A stretch of DNA of 57,226 nucleotides from Candidatus Binatia bacterium. GTDB taxonomy: Bacteria; Desulfobacterota; Binatia; HRBIN30. The stretch covers positions 1-57,226 of the forward strand of contig JAOAHD010000003.1 of the NCBI GenBank assembly GCA_026415395.1. The letters run 5' to 3'. The notes under the pieces are model-generated. The model saw only the letters and a list, made by a program, of their open reading frames with translations. It did not search any database and had not been told where the DNA came from. The position numbers and the translations under genes are program-made. This document shows positions 27,383-36,838 of the stretch, one piece after another (position 1 is the stretch's first letter; every line of letters starts with the position of its first letter).

Positions 27383-28183
27383 TCAAAGGCCGAGGACGTC
27401 ACGCATCGTGTATCGGCCATTTGGTTGGTTTTTGAGCCAAACCGCGGCCCTGATCGCTCCCCGAGCAAAGCACTCACGGCTTTGGGCACGGTGGGTAAGC
27501 TCAATCCGCTCCGCGTTACCAGCAAAGAGAACAATGTGATCGCCAACAACGTCCCCTCCACGCGCGGCGAGGATACCAATCTGGTTGCGAGGTCTCGGGC
27601 CAACGCGACCTTCGCGCCCGTAGCAAAAGGTGGTGTCACTCAGGCCCTTTGCTTGGGCGATGACCCTAGCGAGAGAGAGAGCTGTTCCGCTGGGTGCATC
27701 CACCTTATGGCGGTGGTGAAGCTCGAGGATTTCGACGTCAAAACCATCGCCTAGAGCTCGCGCCCCGAGCTCGACTAGCTTCGTCAGGAGTGCAACCCCG
27801 AGGCTCATGTTGGAAGAAATCAGGCAGCGCGTTTGCGGAGCAAGTCGCTCAAGTTCCGCCTCCTGGGCAGCGGAAAAGCCGGTGGTTCCAACTACGATGG
27901 GCGCTTGATGATTCACAGCGATACGAAGGTGCTCTAGTGTGGCTTCTGGCGAGCTAAAGTCGACCACCACGGTATCGCGCGTAATCAGCCGGCTTAGGTC
28001 GCTCGTGATCGCCACGCCACTAGCCGGGGCTCCGGCGGTGACTCCTGCGTCTTGCCCAAGTAAGGCGTGGTGAGGAGCCTCGATCGCTCCCTTGAGGACG
28101 ACATCCCGATGCTGCGCCAGCAATCGGACGATCTCGCGGCCCATGCGGCCGGCGGCACCACAAACAATCAGCTCAGTTGTCAT
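27383..28183 (-). CDS. dapB: 4-hydroxy-tetrahydrodipicolinate reductase
   Basis: This 266-residue enzyme reduces the DapA product with NAD(P)H. The nucleotide site is VCGAAGRMGREIVRLL at the N terminus, and ELHHRHKVDAPSGTAL near residue 155 is the DapB signature with the catalytic His and Lys. RGGDVVGDHIVLFAG follows. It starts 9 bases after dapA ends and is cotranscribed with the lysine genes. Confidence 0.96.
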   Translation of the reverse strand: MTTELIVCGAAGRMGREIVRLLAQHRDVVLKGAIEAPHHALLGQDAGVTAGAPASGVAITSDLSRLITRDTVVVDFSSPEATLEHLRIAVNHQAPIVVGTTGFSAAQEAELERLAPQTRCLISSNMSLGVALLTKLVELGARALGDGFDVEILELHHRHKVDAPSGTALSLARVIAQAKGLSDTTFCYGREGRVGPRPRNQIGILAARGGDVVGDHIVLFAGNAERIELTHRAQSRECFARGAIRAAVWLKNQPNGRYTMRDVLGL

Positions 28184-28192
28184 GAGCTTTCC

Positions 28193-29071
28193 TTACACTC
28201 GGAAGTCGTAGTCCTGCAAAACCGCACGGAGGCGCGAGCGAGCCGGTTCACTCATGGGAACCAACGGCAGGCGCAACTCCTCGCTGCATAGGCCAACCAT
28301 GGAGAGAGCCGCTTTGATAGGAATCGGATTCGTTTCCAGAAAAAGTGCACGGTATAGCGGTAGCAACGAAAAATGAAGTTGGCGCGCTTTGTCCCAATCC
28401 CCATCGAGGGCAGCTTGCACCATGGCTACGCAGCGCTCCGGTACTAAGTTGGAGGCAACAGAGATGACGCCGCTCCCACCGACGGCCAAAATTGGCAGGG
28501 TCAGAGAGTCATCTCCGCTGAGGACGGAAAGTCGGCTTCCGCACAAGCGAAGGACGTCCTGAAGCTCGTCTAACGAGCCGGTCGAGTCCTTGAGACCAAC
28601 AATCTCCTCCAGTTCACTCAGGCGAGCTATGGTTGCCGGTTCAATCTTGCACGCTGTGCGTCCGGGAATATTGTAGAGGATCAAGGGAAAGCGCGTTGCT
28701 TCCGCGACGGCTCGGTAATGTTGGTAGATGCCTTCTTGCGTTGGTTTGTTGTAGTAGGGAGAAATTAAGAGGGCTGCGCTGGCGCCAGCTTGCTTTGCCG
28801 CTTGTGTAAGAGCAATTGCCTCGGCGGTGGAGTTTGAGCCAGTCCCGGCGATTACGGGCACCCGCCCGTTTGCAAAACGCACGACCCTCCGAACCACTTC
28901 AGCGTGTTCCTCGTGGGTCAGCGTGGCCGCTTCGCCGGTGCTGCCACATGGTACCAATGCGCTCACCCCAGCTTGCACTTGGGCTTCCACCAGGCGCTCC
29001 AGGGCCTCGAAATCGATGGCGCCATTACGGAATGGCGTGACCAGCGCTGTCATACAGCCTTGAAGTTTCAT
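28193..29071 (-). CDS. dapA: 4-hydroxy-tetrahydrodipicolinate synthase
   Basis: This 292-residue TIM-barrel aldolase condenses pyruvate with aspartate semialdehyde. Marks are PCGSTGEAATLTHEEH near residue 44, the YYNKPTQEGIYQHY segment with the catalytic Tyr, and the Schiff-base Lys in IVGLKDSTGSL near residue 163. ATG 29071 (MKLQGCMTALVTPF) has GGAGGG upstream; the open frame extends further without match. Its neighbours dapF and dapB are in the same pathway. Confidence 0.96.
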   Translation of the reverse strand: MKLQGCMTALVTPFRNGAIDFEALERLVEAQVQAGVSALVPCGSTGEAATLTHEEHAEVVRRVVRFANGRVPVIAGTGSNSTAEAIALTQAAKQAGASAALLISPYYNKPTQEGIYQHYRAVAEATRFPLILYNIPGRTACKIEPATIARLSELEEIVGLKDSTGSLDELQDVLRLCGSRLSVLSGDDSLTLPILAVGGSGVISVASNLVPERCVAMVQAALDGDWDKARQLHFSLLPLYRALFLETNPIPIKAALSMVGLCSEELRLPLVPMSEPARSRLRAVLQDYDFRV

Positions 29072-29096
29072 CGACGCCCTCCGGAATTTGCCGCTG

Positions 29097-29957
29097 TCAA
29101 TACGCGGTTCTTGGCCAGAGAAGTTCTCCTTCAAATACTTCTTCGGCAGGGCCGGTCATATATACGTGGTTATCCGTTTCGCGCCATTCGATTCGCAAGA
29201 TACCGCCACGAAGCTGCACGTCCACCTTCCGCCCGGTTACGCCGAGCAGCGAAGCGGCGACCACAGCGGCGCAAGCCCCTGTGCCACAGGCCTCTGTTTC
29301 TCCGGAGCCGCGCTCCCAAACCCGCATTTGTAACTCTGCTGGACTGGTGACAGCAACGAACTCTACGTTCACGCGTGCCGGAAATAGCGGATGGTGCTCG
29401 AGAACTGGGCCCAATTCGTGGACCGGTGCCGTGGCCACATCCGGAACAAGGAGGACGCAGTGAGGGTTGCCCATGGAGACCGCAGTAATTTGGACTTCAT
29501 GGTTGCCCACGCGCAACGGGTAACGGAGCACTGGCGACCGATCCAAAGCTACGGGAATCGAGCGCGCGTCCAAAATCGGTTCGCCCATGTCCACAGTGAC
29601 AGCATCGACTTTGTCGTCGTTGTTGATTGACAGAAAGAGCGTCTTGACCCCAGCGTCGGTCTCCACCCGCAACGGGTTTCTCTTCGCAATTCCGCGCTCG
29701 TAGACGTATTTCCCCACACAGCGAATGCCGTTTCCGCACATTTCGCCGCGACTACCGTCCGCGTTGTACATTTCCATGCGGCAGTCAGCCGTGACGGAAG
29801 GAAGAATGAGGATCACCCCGTCGGAGCCCACGCCGGTGCGGCGTGGGCTCACCGCGCGCGCTAGGGCCGCGCCGTCGGGTTTGGGTTGCACGAAGCAGTC
29901 GACATAGACGTAGTCGTTGGCAATCCCATGCATCTTGGTGAAACGGAGGCGTTGCAC
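29097..29957 (-). CDS. dapF: Diaminopimelate epimerase
   Basis: This 286-residue enzyme interconverts LL- and meso-diaminopimelate, needed for lysine and peptidoglycan. The two catalytic cysteines are in MCGNGIRCVGKY and ETEACGTGACA. It begins with FTKMHGIANDYVYVD, the family start. GTG 29957 is chosen because TGAGGGCA lies about 7 bases upstream, within the last codons of lysA; a GTG at 29978 overlaps lysA. It sits between lysA and dapA. Confidence 0.95.
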   Translation of the reverse strand: MQRLRFTKMHGIANDYVYVDCFVQPKPDGAALARAVSPRRTGVGSDGVILILPSVTADCRMEMYNADGSRGEMCGNGIRCVGKYVYERGIAKRNPLRVETDAGVKTLFLSINNDDKVDAVTVDMGEPILDARSIPVALDRSPVLRYPLRVGNHEVQITAVSMGNPHCVLLVPDVATAPVHELGPVLEHHPLFPARVNVEFVAVTSPAELQMRVWERGSGETEACGTGACAAVVAASLLGVTGRKVDVQLRGGILRIEWRETDNHVYMTGPAEEVFEGELLWPRTAY

Positions 29958-29965
29958 TTCTGCCC

Positions 29966-31246
29966 TCAGCAAATCCACTCGGGAAAAGTTTCTCCGCGCA
30001 CGAGATCAGCGGGGGTTTCCCGTTCTCGCACGACAGCAAAAGCTTCACCACGAACAAGAACCTCGGCTGGCCGTGGGCGGGTGTTGTAATTAGAGGCCAT
30101 TACGAACCCGTAAGCTCCCGCGCTCATGACTGCGAGCAAATCTCCGGCCTTAACATGTGGCATGGCTCGGTCCCGGGCGAGGAAGTCGCCGCTTTCACAG
30201 ACTGGGCCAACGACGTCGACCACAGCCGTTGTTCCTTCAGCGGACTCTTGCACGGGCAGGATCTCTTGGTAGGACCCGTACAAAGCAGGGCGGATGAGGT
30301 CGTTCATGGCTGCATCTACGATGACGAACCGTTTGTCTCCCGTGCTTTTTAAGTAGTGTACTCGGGTGAGAAGTACCCCGGCATTCCCGACTAAGCACCG
30401 TCCCGGTTCCAGCACAATGGTACCAGCGAATGGCTTCAGTGATTGCGTGACGACTTCGGCGTAGGACTCGAACGAAGGGGGCGTTTCGTCCCGATACCTG
30501 ATGCCGAGACCGCCGCCCACGTCGATGTATTGTAACGCGTAGCCGCGACGCTGGAGCGCCTCCCACAATTCACGCATGCGCGTGAGTGCCTCTCGAAAAG
30601 GACTAACGTCCGTGAGCTGCGAGCCGATGTGGCAATCTAACCCTACGATTTCCAAGTGGGAGAAGCCCGCAGCCGTGCGATAGGCTTCTAAGGCCTGCGC
30701 CATCGGAATTCCGAACTTGCTCTTTTTCAGCCCGGTGGAGATGTAAGGATGGGTTTTCGGGTCGACGTCAGGATTGATGCGGAGCGCGACTGGGGCGCGA
30801 CGCCCCACCGCGGCCGCCACCGTGTCGATTAATTCGAGTTCGGCCAACGACTCTACATTGAAGAACAGGATCCCCGCGTTTAACGCGGCGCTAATCTCCT
30901 CGGCCGTCTTCCCGACCCCCGAGTAGACAACCTTCGACGGGTCACCGCCGGCACGCTCAACCCGATAGAGCTCGCCTCCGGAAACGATGTCGAAGCCTGC
31001 CCCCTTGTTGGCAAACGTTTTTAAGATGGCGAGATTTGAGTTTGCCTTGACGGAGTAGCACACCAAATGCGGTGTGGAACCAAAGGCGTTGCCGAGCGAC
31101 TCGATCTGGTGCTCGAGCGCCGTGCTGCTGTATACGTACACAGGGGTTCCGACTGATTCGGCAATCTCGCGCAGAGGAACATCTTCGGCCAGCAGCTCTC
31201 CATTTCGGTAAGTAAACCAAGGCCAGCAATTTCGGTCGACAGTCAT
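29966..31246 (-). CDS. lysA: Diaminopimelate decarboxylase
   Basis: This 426-residue PLP enzyme makes lysine from meso-diaminopimelate. The PLP lysine is in VCYSVKANSNLAIL near residue 60; HIGSQ, EPGRCLVGNAG and GPVCESGDFLARDR mark the substrate and PLP sites, and AGAYGFVMASNYN ends the barrel contact. Its ATG overlaps the stop of the upstream lipoprotein gene (ATGA), and dapF starts near its stop, so translation is probably coupled. Confidence 0.97.
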   Translation of the reverse strand: MTVDRNCWPWFTYRNGELLAEDVPLREIAESVGTPVYVYSSTALEHQIESLGNAFGSTPHLVCYSVKANSNLAILKTFANKGAGFDIVSGGELYRVERAGGDPSKVVYSGVGKTAEEISAALNAGILFFNVESLAELELIDTVAAAVGRRAPVALRINPDVDPKTHPYISTGLKKSKFGIPMAQALEAYRTAAGFSHLEIVGLDCHIGSQLTDVSPFREALTRMRELWEALQRRGYALQYIDVGGGLGIRYRDETPPSFESYAEVVTQSLKPFAGTIVLEPGRCLVGNAGVLLTRVHYLKSTGDKRFVIVDAAMNDLIRPALYGSYQEILPVQESAEGTTAVVDVVGPVCESGDFLARDRAMPHVKAGDLLAVMSAGAYGFVMASNYNTRPRPAEVLVRGEAFAVVRERETPADLVRGETFPEWIC

Positions 31247-31680
31247 GGTCCGATCTCTACAACGTTGGACGGTTGGCTAAGGTATCCGTCATAAGTCTTC
31301 GAAACAACGCGATAACGGCAGGGCAGGGACGCTGGATCAAGCGCGTGCCGATAGCGGTAAGAACCCACCTTTCTAAATCGTCCCCGCTCCCCAGTGGCGA
31401 CTGTGGTGAACGCAGAAAAAGTCGTTTCCTGGAGCCCAAGGCACTGCCGTTCAATGATGAATGCAGCAATCTCCTCTAATCGTCTGCCTGCTTCCGACTT
31501 TTGGGGACGAGACCAACTCAGCTCTACCTCGCCGTTTAACTGCCGAACCTGAAGATCGCGCACCGGCGCAGGGCGGATCTCCTCAGGTGCACGAAGAGGC
31601 GCACGTCGGGCGCAGCCGCCAGTGAGTAAAAAGAAGAGTGCCAGCAGAGCCGATAACAGCAACTCTCGCCTCCCACTCAC
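31243..31680 (-). CDS. Predicted lipoprotein with fibronectin type III-like domain
   Basis: This 145-residue protein starts at GTG 31680, overlapping the argH stop (GTGA), and ends overlapping the lysA start (ATGA). Residues 1-21 form a hydrophobic signal ending in FLLTGGC, a lipobox-like site. The rest (PAPVRDLQVRQLNGEVELSW to YRVVSKTYDGYLSQPSN) has the strand order and Trp/Tyr pattern of a fibronectin type III domain. A lipoprotein gene in this place between argH and lysA is also known from Geobacter-like genomes. Its role is unknown. Longer frames upstream run into argH. Confidence 0.75.
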   Translation of the reverse strand: MSGRRELLLSALLALFFLLTGGCARRAPLRAPEEIRPAPVRDLQVRQLNGEVELSWSRPQKSEAGRRLEEIAAFIIERQCLGLQETTFSAFTTVATGERGRFRKVGSYRYRHALDPASLPCRYRVVSKTYDGYLSQPSNVVEIGP

Positions 31681-33083
31681 GCTCGTTTGCTCCTGACCGC
31701 CTGGCGTAGTGCATCGAGTTGCGCGATCACGTTTTCTTTCGCCGTGCCACCCGCTACCCTCCGGCGGGATACAGCTCTCAGCGGGTCCAGCCACTCTTTG
31801 ACGTCAGCTTCGAACTGCGGAGAGAAGTCACGGAGTTCCGCGAGGCTTAACTGTTCCAGTTTGCAGCCTTGGCGGATGCAATAACGGACGATCCGACCGA
31901 CGATTTCGTGAGCCTCACGGAAGGGGACACCTCTCGAGGCAAGGTAGTCAGCTAGCTCAGTGGCTAGGGTGTAGCCAGCGGTGGCTGCTTCCCGCATCCG
32001 ATCCCGATGAAAGCGGAGCGCAGGTACCAGCCGCGCCAGCACCTCCAGACTTGCTTCAATGGTATCTACGCTGTCAAAAAGAGGTTCCTTGTCCTCCTGT
32101 AGGTCCCGATTGTAAGCCATGGGTAGCCCTTTGAGCACCGTCAGAAGAGAGACCAAGTTGCCCACCAGCCGGCCACTCTTGCCACGTATCAGCTCTGCAA
32201 CGTCTGGGTTCTTTTTTTGAGGCATCATGGAGCTACCTGTCGCAAACGCATCCGGCAGTTCGACGAAACCGAACTGCGGGGAACACCACAAGATGAGATC
32301 CTCGCAAAAGCGAGAAAGGTGGATCCCGATGAGAGCCAAAGTGGCTAGAAACTCAACGACGAAATCTCGGTCACTCACGGCATCCAGACTGTTGGTCGAG
32401 ATCCCGGAGAAGCCTAGTGCTTTCGCCACGTAGTCCCGATCAAGGTCGAACGTTGTGCCAGCGAGAGCTCCGGAGCCTAGTGGAAGCACGTTCACTCTGG
32501 GCAACTGATCTCGCAGCCGCTGCCGATCGCGCTCGAGCATGGTCGCATAGGCGAGCAGATGGTGGCTTAGTAGAACAGGTTGTGCGGGTTGTAGGTGGGT
32601 GAAACCTGGCATCACCGTCGACAACTCACGCCGGGCCACAGCTGCGAAGGCTTGCTGAAGTTTGTGTACCCGAACATCGGTCTGATAGATGTGGCGTCGG
32701 ACAAAAAGCCGAAGGTCCGTGGCAATTTGGTCATTACGACTGCGCGCCGTGTGCAATTTCCCTGCAATTGGTCCGACCAGCTCGTAGAGCCGTCTCTCCA
32801 CTGCCATATGGATGTCCTCGTCAGAGACCTGAGCGGGGAATATTCCTTTGCGGAACTCCTCCCGGATTCGCTGGAGGCCGCGGACGATGGCGCGGGAATC
32901 TTGTCGGGAAATAATTTTTTGCTTGGCGAGCATCCGGCAGTGGACAATGCTGGCGGCAATGTCTTCCTCATAGAGCCGCTGGTCAAACGGAAACGAGGAG
33001 GTGAAGTGTTCGACCACGGGGTCGGTCGGCGATTCGAAGCGACCGGACCAAGCCTTTTTCGCCGAGCGCTTACGAGTGCTCAT
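31677..33083 (-). CDS. argH: Argininosuccinate lyase
   Basis: This 468-residue enzyme cleaves argininosuccinate to arginine and fumarate. The family signature GSSMMPQKKNPDVAELIRGK lies near residue 280, with the flexible catalytic Ser loop. KAWSGRF near the N terminus and HTARSRNDQIATDLRLF near residue 90 are also diagnostic. ATG 33083 (MSTRKRSAKKAWSGRF) is chosen over an earlier start. The downstream genes are lysine biosynthetic, so the operon mixes two amino-acid pathways. Confidence 0.96.
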   Translation of the reverse strand: MSTRKRSAKKAWSGRFESPTDPVVEHFTSSFPFDQRLYEEDIAASIVHCRMLAKQKIISRQDSRAIVRGLQRIREEFRKGIFPAQVSDEDIHMAVERRLYELVGPIAGKLHTARSRNDQIATDLRLFVRRHIYQTDVRVHKLQQAFAAVARRELSTVMPGFTHLQPAQPVLLSHHLLAYATMLERDRQRLRDQLPRVNVLPLGSGALAGTTFDLDRDYVAKALGFSGISTNSLDAVSDRDFVVEFLATLALIGIHLSRFCEDLILWCSPQFGFVELPDAFATGSSMMPQKKNPDVAELIRGKSGRLVGNLVSLLTVLKGLPMAYNRDLQEDKEPLFDSVDTIEASLEVLARLVPALRFHRDRMREAATAGYTLATELADYLASRGVPFREAHEIVGRIVRYCIRQGCKLEQLSLAELRDFSPQFEADVKEWLDPLRAVSRRRVAGGTAKENVIAQLDALRQAVRSKRA

Positions 33084-33139
33084 GGCCAAAAACGAAAGGA
33101 GCGTGGGACAAGCGCTAGCCGACGTTTCGGCCGGAACGC

Positions 33140-33538
33140 CTAGTAAACCCACTTTCCTTTCGCATAGCGAAAGATCTCCGTTACCTCGGTTGTCTCGATT
33201 GCTCGAGGTGGGTTGCGTTCCGCCTCCTCGCGGGTGGCCCCCCGCTTTTCATAACGGACTTCCAGGTAGGTGATTTTCCCCACCGGTGTGGCGTCCGAGC
33301 TTTCCTTATAGACACATTGATGTTGGTTGCTGTACCCAACGTATGTGCCTCGAACCTCTCCTTGCTCCTCTTGCCAAGCTATCTGAGAGCGGTTGCGACG
33401 TTCGCGCTCGGCGAGCTTCTGCATCCATTCTTCGCAAAACTGCGGGAACGAGTCCTTCGCAGGTTGCGCAACGGCTGGTCGCCCCAAAAGCCCGATCGCG
33501 AGAAACAGCGCAAGCCAAACGAAAACGCGCGGAGTCAT
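33140..33538 (-). CDS. Small secreted protein of unknown function
   Basis: This 132-residue protein has a clear signal peptide (FVWLALFLAIGLLGRPAVA, cut before QPAKDS). The mature part has two cysteines (FCEEW and QHQCVYKE), GTYVGYSNQ, ITYLEVRYEKRG and ends EIFRYAKGKWVY, a pattern of beta strands. I do not recognise a named family. It lies 56 bases before argH and 69 after uvrB in the same direction, so it may share their transcript. Confidence 0.75.
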   Translation of the reverse strand: MTPRVFVWLALFLAIGLLGRPAVAQPAKDSFPQFCEEWMQKLAERERRNRSQIAWQEEQGEVRGTYVGYSNQHQCVYKESSDATPVGKITYLEVRYEKRGATREEAERNPPRAIETTEVTEIFRYAKGKWVY

Positions 33539-33607
33539 TTCCTAAACCTCCTGCTTCAGATTACGGTTCCTTAATCAATCGCCGCAGAGCAGCGGTGCAC
33601 GGTACAA

Positions 33608-35629
33608 TCACACGCTCCGCCAAGCAAGCTCTTGTTCCTCAAGCCGGCGAATTTCGTCCCGCAGCTGCGCCGCTCGTTCAAAATCGAGTTGACGGGCTGC
33701 CGCCTTCATCTCCTTGCGGAGTTGTTCAATATGTGCCGCAAGATCATCGACAGCCCGCCATTCACCGACGGGCTCAGCGATACGGTCAAGGTTGACATAA
33801 TCGGCTTCTGTAACCGCAACCAGCGGCTCTGCGATGGCTTTTTCCACCGTCTTTGGAACGATCCCATGGACGCGATTGTAGTCCGCCTGCACTGCACGGC
33901 GGCGGTTTGTCTCATCAATGGCCCGGCGCATCGATTCAGTGATTTGGTCAGCGTACAGAATCACAGTTCCATTGGCGTTGCGGGCTGCCCGGCCGATCGT
34001 CTGAATAAGAGACCGCTCAGAGCGCAAGTATCCTTCTTTGTCGGCATCGAGGATGGCGACCAGAGATACTTCAGGAATGTCCAGCCCCTCCCGCAAGAGG
34101 TTAATACCCACGAGAACATCGAATTTGCCGCGCCGAAGGTCCCTGATGATCTCGACCCGTTCGATTGTTTCGATGTCAGAGTGCAAATAACGAACCCGGA
34201 TGCCGAGCTCCTGGTAATAGTCGGTGAGGTCCTCCGCCATTTTTTTTGTCAAAGTGGTGACGAGCACACGCTCGTTCCTCTCGATTCGCTTGCGAATTTC
34301 CTCAAGCAGATCATCGACCTGCGTACTTGCTGGCCGCACTTGAACCTCTGGGTCCATCAGGCCTGTTGGCCGGATCAGCTGCTCGACGACCACCCCACCC
34401 GACTTTGCAATTTCGTAGTCCCCTGGTGTAGCCGAAACGTAGATTACCCAGGCTAAGTGATCTTCGAATTCCTGAAAGTTAAGGGGCCGGTTGTCGAGTG
34501 CCGAGGGCAGACGAAATCCATATTCGACAAGTGTCTCCTTGCGCGCGCGGTCCCCGCGGTACATGCCGCCGATTTGGGGGACGGTTACGTGGCTCTCGTC
34601 GATGAACAGTAACCAGTCCTCAGGAAAATAATCGAGCAGGGTAGGGGGCGGCTGTCCTGGGGCACGGCCTGTAAGATGACGAGAGTAGTTTTCGATTCCC
34701 GGGCAAAAGCCCATTTCGCGGAGCAACTCCAAATCGTAGCGGGTACGCTGCTCTAGCCGCTGGGCTTCAAGGAGTTTGCCTTGCTGCTTGAGCTCTGTAA
34801 CTCTTTGCTCGAGCTCCTCTTGGATACTTACCAGCGCCGCCTCGAGTCGTTCTCTGTGTGTCACATAATGACTGGCGGGGTAGATGGCGATCTTATCGAG
34901 GCGGCGCAGAACAGTTCCCCGCAACGGATCGATTTCGCTGAGCTGCTCTACTGTGTCGCCAAAGAATTCCACGCGAATTGCATGGCTGTCTTCTGATACT
35001 GGAAAGATCTCAATGATGTCGCCGCGGACGCGAAAACTGCCTCGGTAGAAGTCGAACTCTGAGCGCTGGTACTGAATTTCGATCAGTTTGCGGATCACCT
35101 GGTCCCGGTCGGCAAACGCGCCACGCTCCAAGAAGAGGAGCATTTCGAAGTAGGCTTCCGGAGAGCCGAGCCCGTAAATGCAAGAAACACTGGCCACAAT
35201 GAGCACGTCGTTGCGCTCAAGCAACGCCTTGGTGGCGGAGTGCCGCATCTTGTCGATTTCATCGTTGATGGACGCATCCTTCTCGATGTAGGTGTCTGTG
35301 CTCGGCACGTAGGCTTCGGGTTGGTAGTAGTCGTAATAGCTTACGAAATAGCGCACCGCGTTATCTGGGAAGAGCACTTTAAACTCGTTGTAGAGCTGGG
35401 CCGCCAGCGTTTTGTTCGGGGCAAGCACGAGCGTGGGTTTCTGCACGCGCGCAATTACGTGCGCCATGGTGAAGGTCTTACCAGAGCCCGTAACCCCGAG
35501 CAGGACTTGGTGCCGCCGACCGCTCTGGATGCCTGCAACCAGTTCCTCGATTGCTCGTGGCTGGTCGCCGCAGGGCTCAAAAGGTGCCACTAGATGAAAA
35601 CGCCCCTCGCGCTGCATGACTCGAGGCAT
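33608..35629 (-). CDS. uvrB: Excinuclease ABC subunit B
   Basis: This 673-residue DNA helicase-like protein verifies lesions in nucleotide excision repair with UvrA and UvrC. Walker A is [13 protein letters not shown] near residue 45, the beta-hairpin is [20 protein letters not shown], the DEAD-type motif is LLFIDESH, and motif VI is [10 protein letters not shown]. The UVR domain near the end ([20 protein letters not shown]) binds UvrC. The start is ATG 35629; ATG 35617 is also possible. It is divergent from the outer-membrane protein gene. Confidence 0.97.
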   Translation of the reverse strand: MPRVMQREGRFHLVAPFEPCGDQPRAIEELVAGIQSGRRHQVLLGVTGSGKTFTMAHVIARVQKPTLVLAPNKTLAAQLYNEFKVLFPDNAVRYFVSYYDYYQPEAYVPSTDTYIEKDASINDEIDKMRHSATKALLERNDVLIVASVSCIYGLGSPEAYFEMLLFLERGAFADRDQVIRKLIEIQYQRSEFDFYRGSFRVRGDIIEIFPVSEDSHAIRVEFFGDTVEQLSEIDPLRGTVLRRLDKIAIYPASHYVTHRERLEAALVSIQEELEQRVTELKQQGKLLEAQRLEQRTRYDLELLREMGFCPGIENYSRHLTGRAPGQPPPTLLDYFPEDWLLFIDESHVTVPQIGGMYRGDRARKETLVEYGFRLPSALDNRPLNFQEFEDHLAWVIYVSATPGDYEIAKSGGVVVEQLIRPTGLMDPEVQVRPASTQVDDLLEEIRKRIERNERVLVTTLTKKMAEDLTDYYQELGIRVRYLHSDIETIERVEIIRDLRRGKFDVLVGINLLREGLDIPEVSLVAILDADKEGYLRSERSLIQTIGRAARNANGTVILYADQITESMRRAIDETNRRRAVQADYNRVHGIVPKTVEKAIAEPLVAVTEADYVNLDRIAEPVGEWRAVDDLAAHIEQLRKEMKAAARQLDFERAAQLRDEIRRLEEQELAWRSV

Positions 35630-35724
35630 TCTTAGCGTGTGGAAGAAAGGAAGCGAAGTTTCTCGTGCGAGTTGCCCGTAGCTTCAGGACCTTCCTGATT
35701 CTTCAAATTGATAACCGCGGGTTC

Positions 35725-35754
35725 GAAGGTTCCTCTCGGAAGGGAGAGGCCTTC
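35725..35754 (+). promoter_or_regulatory. Hairpin in the leader of the outer-membrane protein gene
   Basis: GAAGG-TT-CCTCTC pairs with GAGAGG-CCTTC, giving 11 pairs with a two-base bulge and a six-base loop. It lies about 90 bases before the start of the outer-membrane protein gene, in the 213-base spacer shared with divergent uvrB. It could shape a 5' leader, or be a transcript end; no T run follows. Confidence 0.35.
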
Positions 35755-35820
35755 ACGTCTTCGTTGCAGGGGAGGCACGTAACCTCGTGGCTCTCCGTTT
35801 GCACGGGGGAGAAAGGGAGA

Positions 35821-35838
35821 CCTTTTCAAAAGGAGGTG
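35821..35838 (+). promoter_or_regulatory. Shine-Dalgarno site inside a small inverted repeat
   Basis: AAGGAGGTG, an unusually strong ribosome binding site, lies 4-5 bases before ATG 35843. Its left half belongs to CCTTTTCAAAAGG, so a short hairpin could hide part of the site. The stem is small (five pairs with a three-base loop), so any control would be weak or temperature dependent. Confidence 0.45.
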
Positions 35839-35842
35839 GCCG

Positions 35843-36733
35843 ATGAGGACGAAGACAAGCAGGATGGTCTTGATGTTTACCGGACTCTTATTGGCAACCG
35901 GTGTTGCAAGAGATACCTGGGCCAAGGGATTCGATGATTTAATAAGTCCCGTTTCCAACCCGACGCTCTTTGAAGACCCTCGAGTGACGACGGAGGTCCG
36001 GCCAATCTTTGTATACCATGAAATTAGCGACCAGTTTGTGAGCAGCGGTGGAAATGCGAAGGTCGCGGCTGTGCAACTGCGCGTGGCATTGACTGACAGG
36101 TTGGGATTCATCGCAACGAAGGATGGCTATGTGTGGTTAGAGCCGGATGCGGTACTTCCACGCAAAAACGGATGGGCGAACGTTGCACTTGGCTTTAAAT
36201 ACAACCTTCTCGACGAGGAAAGCCTGGGAGTCTTGGGAAGTGCTGGGATCCGATATGAGGCACCGTCAGGGGATAAGGATGTGTTTCAAGGTCGCGGCGA
36301 CGGTCTGCTGAATCCGTTCTTAAGTGCCGGCTGGGTGTACGAGAACCTCCACTTGATCGCGTATACCGGCGGTCGCCTCCCCATTTCCGGCAATGACACC
36401 TCGTTCTGGGATACGTCGGTGCACGTAGACTATCGAATCGGCAAGTTCTACCCTCTGATTGAGGTCAACTGGGTGCATGGACTTGACGGTGGCCGCCGAC
36501 TACCAATCGACCAAGAAGGTTTTGACTTCTTTAACCTTGGCGCGAAAAGAGCAAGTGGTCGTGGCGTGGTGACGCAAGCCTATGGATTTCGATATCGATT
36601 GATCGACGACGCAACCCTTGTGGGGCGCGTTGCCGGTGTTGACTTCGGGGCGGCGTACGAGACCCCTTTGACCGATCGCGAGGATCTGTTCGCCTGGCGC
36701 GTCACGACCGACCTGGTATTTTGGCTGCGCTAA
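35843..36733 (+). CDS. Predicted outer-membrane beta-barrel protein
   Basis: This 296-residue protein has a signal peptide (residues 1-27, MVLMFTGLLLATGVARDTWA) and then alternating amphipathic strands with Gly and aromatic girdles, such as NVALGFKYNLL, VLGSAGIRYEAPSG, LIAYTGGRLPISG and TTDLVFWLR, ending in an aromatic-rich strand plus Arg. It resembles porin-like or transporter-like outer-membrane proteins of unknown cargo. A strong ribosome site and its own leader suggest it is well expressed. It is monocistronic and converges on serS across a hairpin. Confidence 0.78.
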   Translation: MRTKTSRMVLMFTGLLLATGVARDTWAKGFDDLISPVSNPTLFEDPRVTTEVRPIFVYHEISDQFVSSGGNAKVAAVQLRVALTDRLGFIATKDGYVWLEPDAVLPRKNGWANVALGFKYNLLDEESLGVLGSAGIRYEAPSGDKDVFQGRGDGLLNPFLSAGWVYENLHLIAYTGGRLPISGNDTSFWDTSVHVDYRIGKFYPLIEVNWVHGLDGGRRLPIDQEGFDFFNLGAKRASGRGVVTQAYGFRYRLIDDATLVGRVAGVDFGAAYETPLTDREDLFAWRVTTDLVFWLR

Positions 36734-36744
36734 GATGACAGGGT

Positions 36745-36785
36745 GGTCCGGGGCTGGGCCAGTTCGTACGGCACGGCCCCGGACC
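36745..36785. terminator. Long stem-loop between convergent outer-membrane protein gene and serS
   Basis: GGTCCGGGGC at 36745-36754 pairs perfectly with GCCCCGGACC at 36776-36785, a GC-rich 10-base-pair stem with a 21-base loop. It lies 11 bases after the upstream stop and 54 before the serS stop, so it could end transcripts from both sides. No T run follows on either strand. Confidence 0.6.
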
Positions 36786-36838
36786 GCAAAATATTGCTCG
36801 GCGACCCTTGCTTCTGCTGTTTAAGAACTTGGCAGTGT

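Noticed and set aside
33632-34456. 274-codon plus-strand frame opposite uvrB
   Set aside because: It lies wholly within uvrB, whose frame has all family motifs; no recognisable protein.
35721-35735. GGTTCGAAGG resembling a tRNA T arm
   Set aside because: The bases belong to a longer hairpin and no cloverleaf can be drawn.
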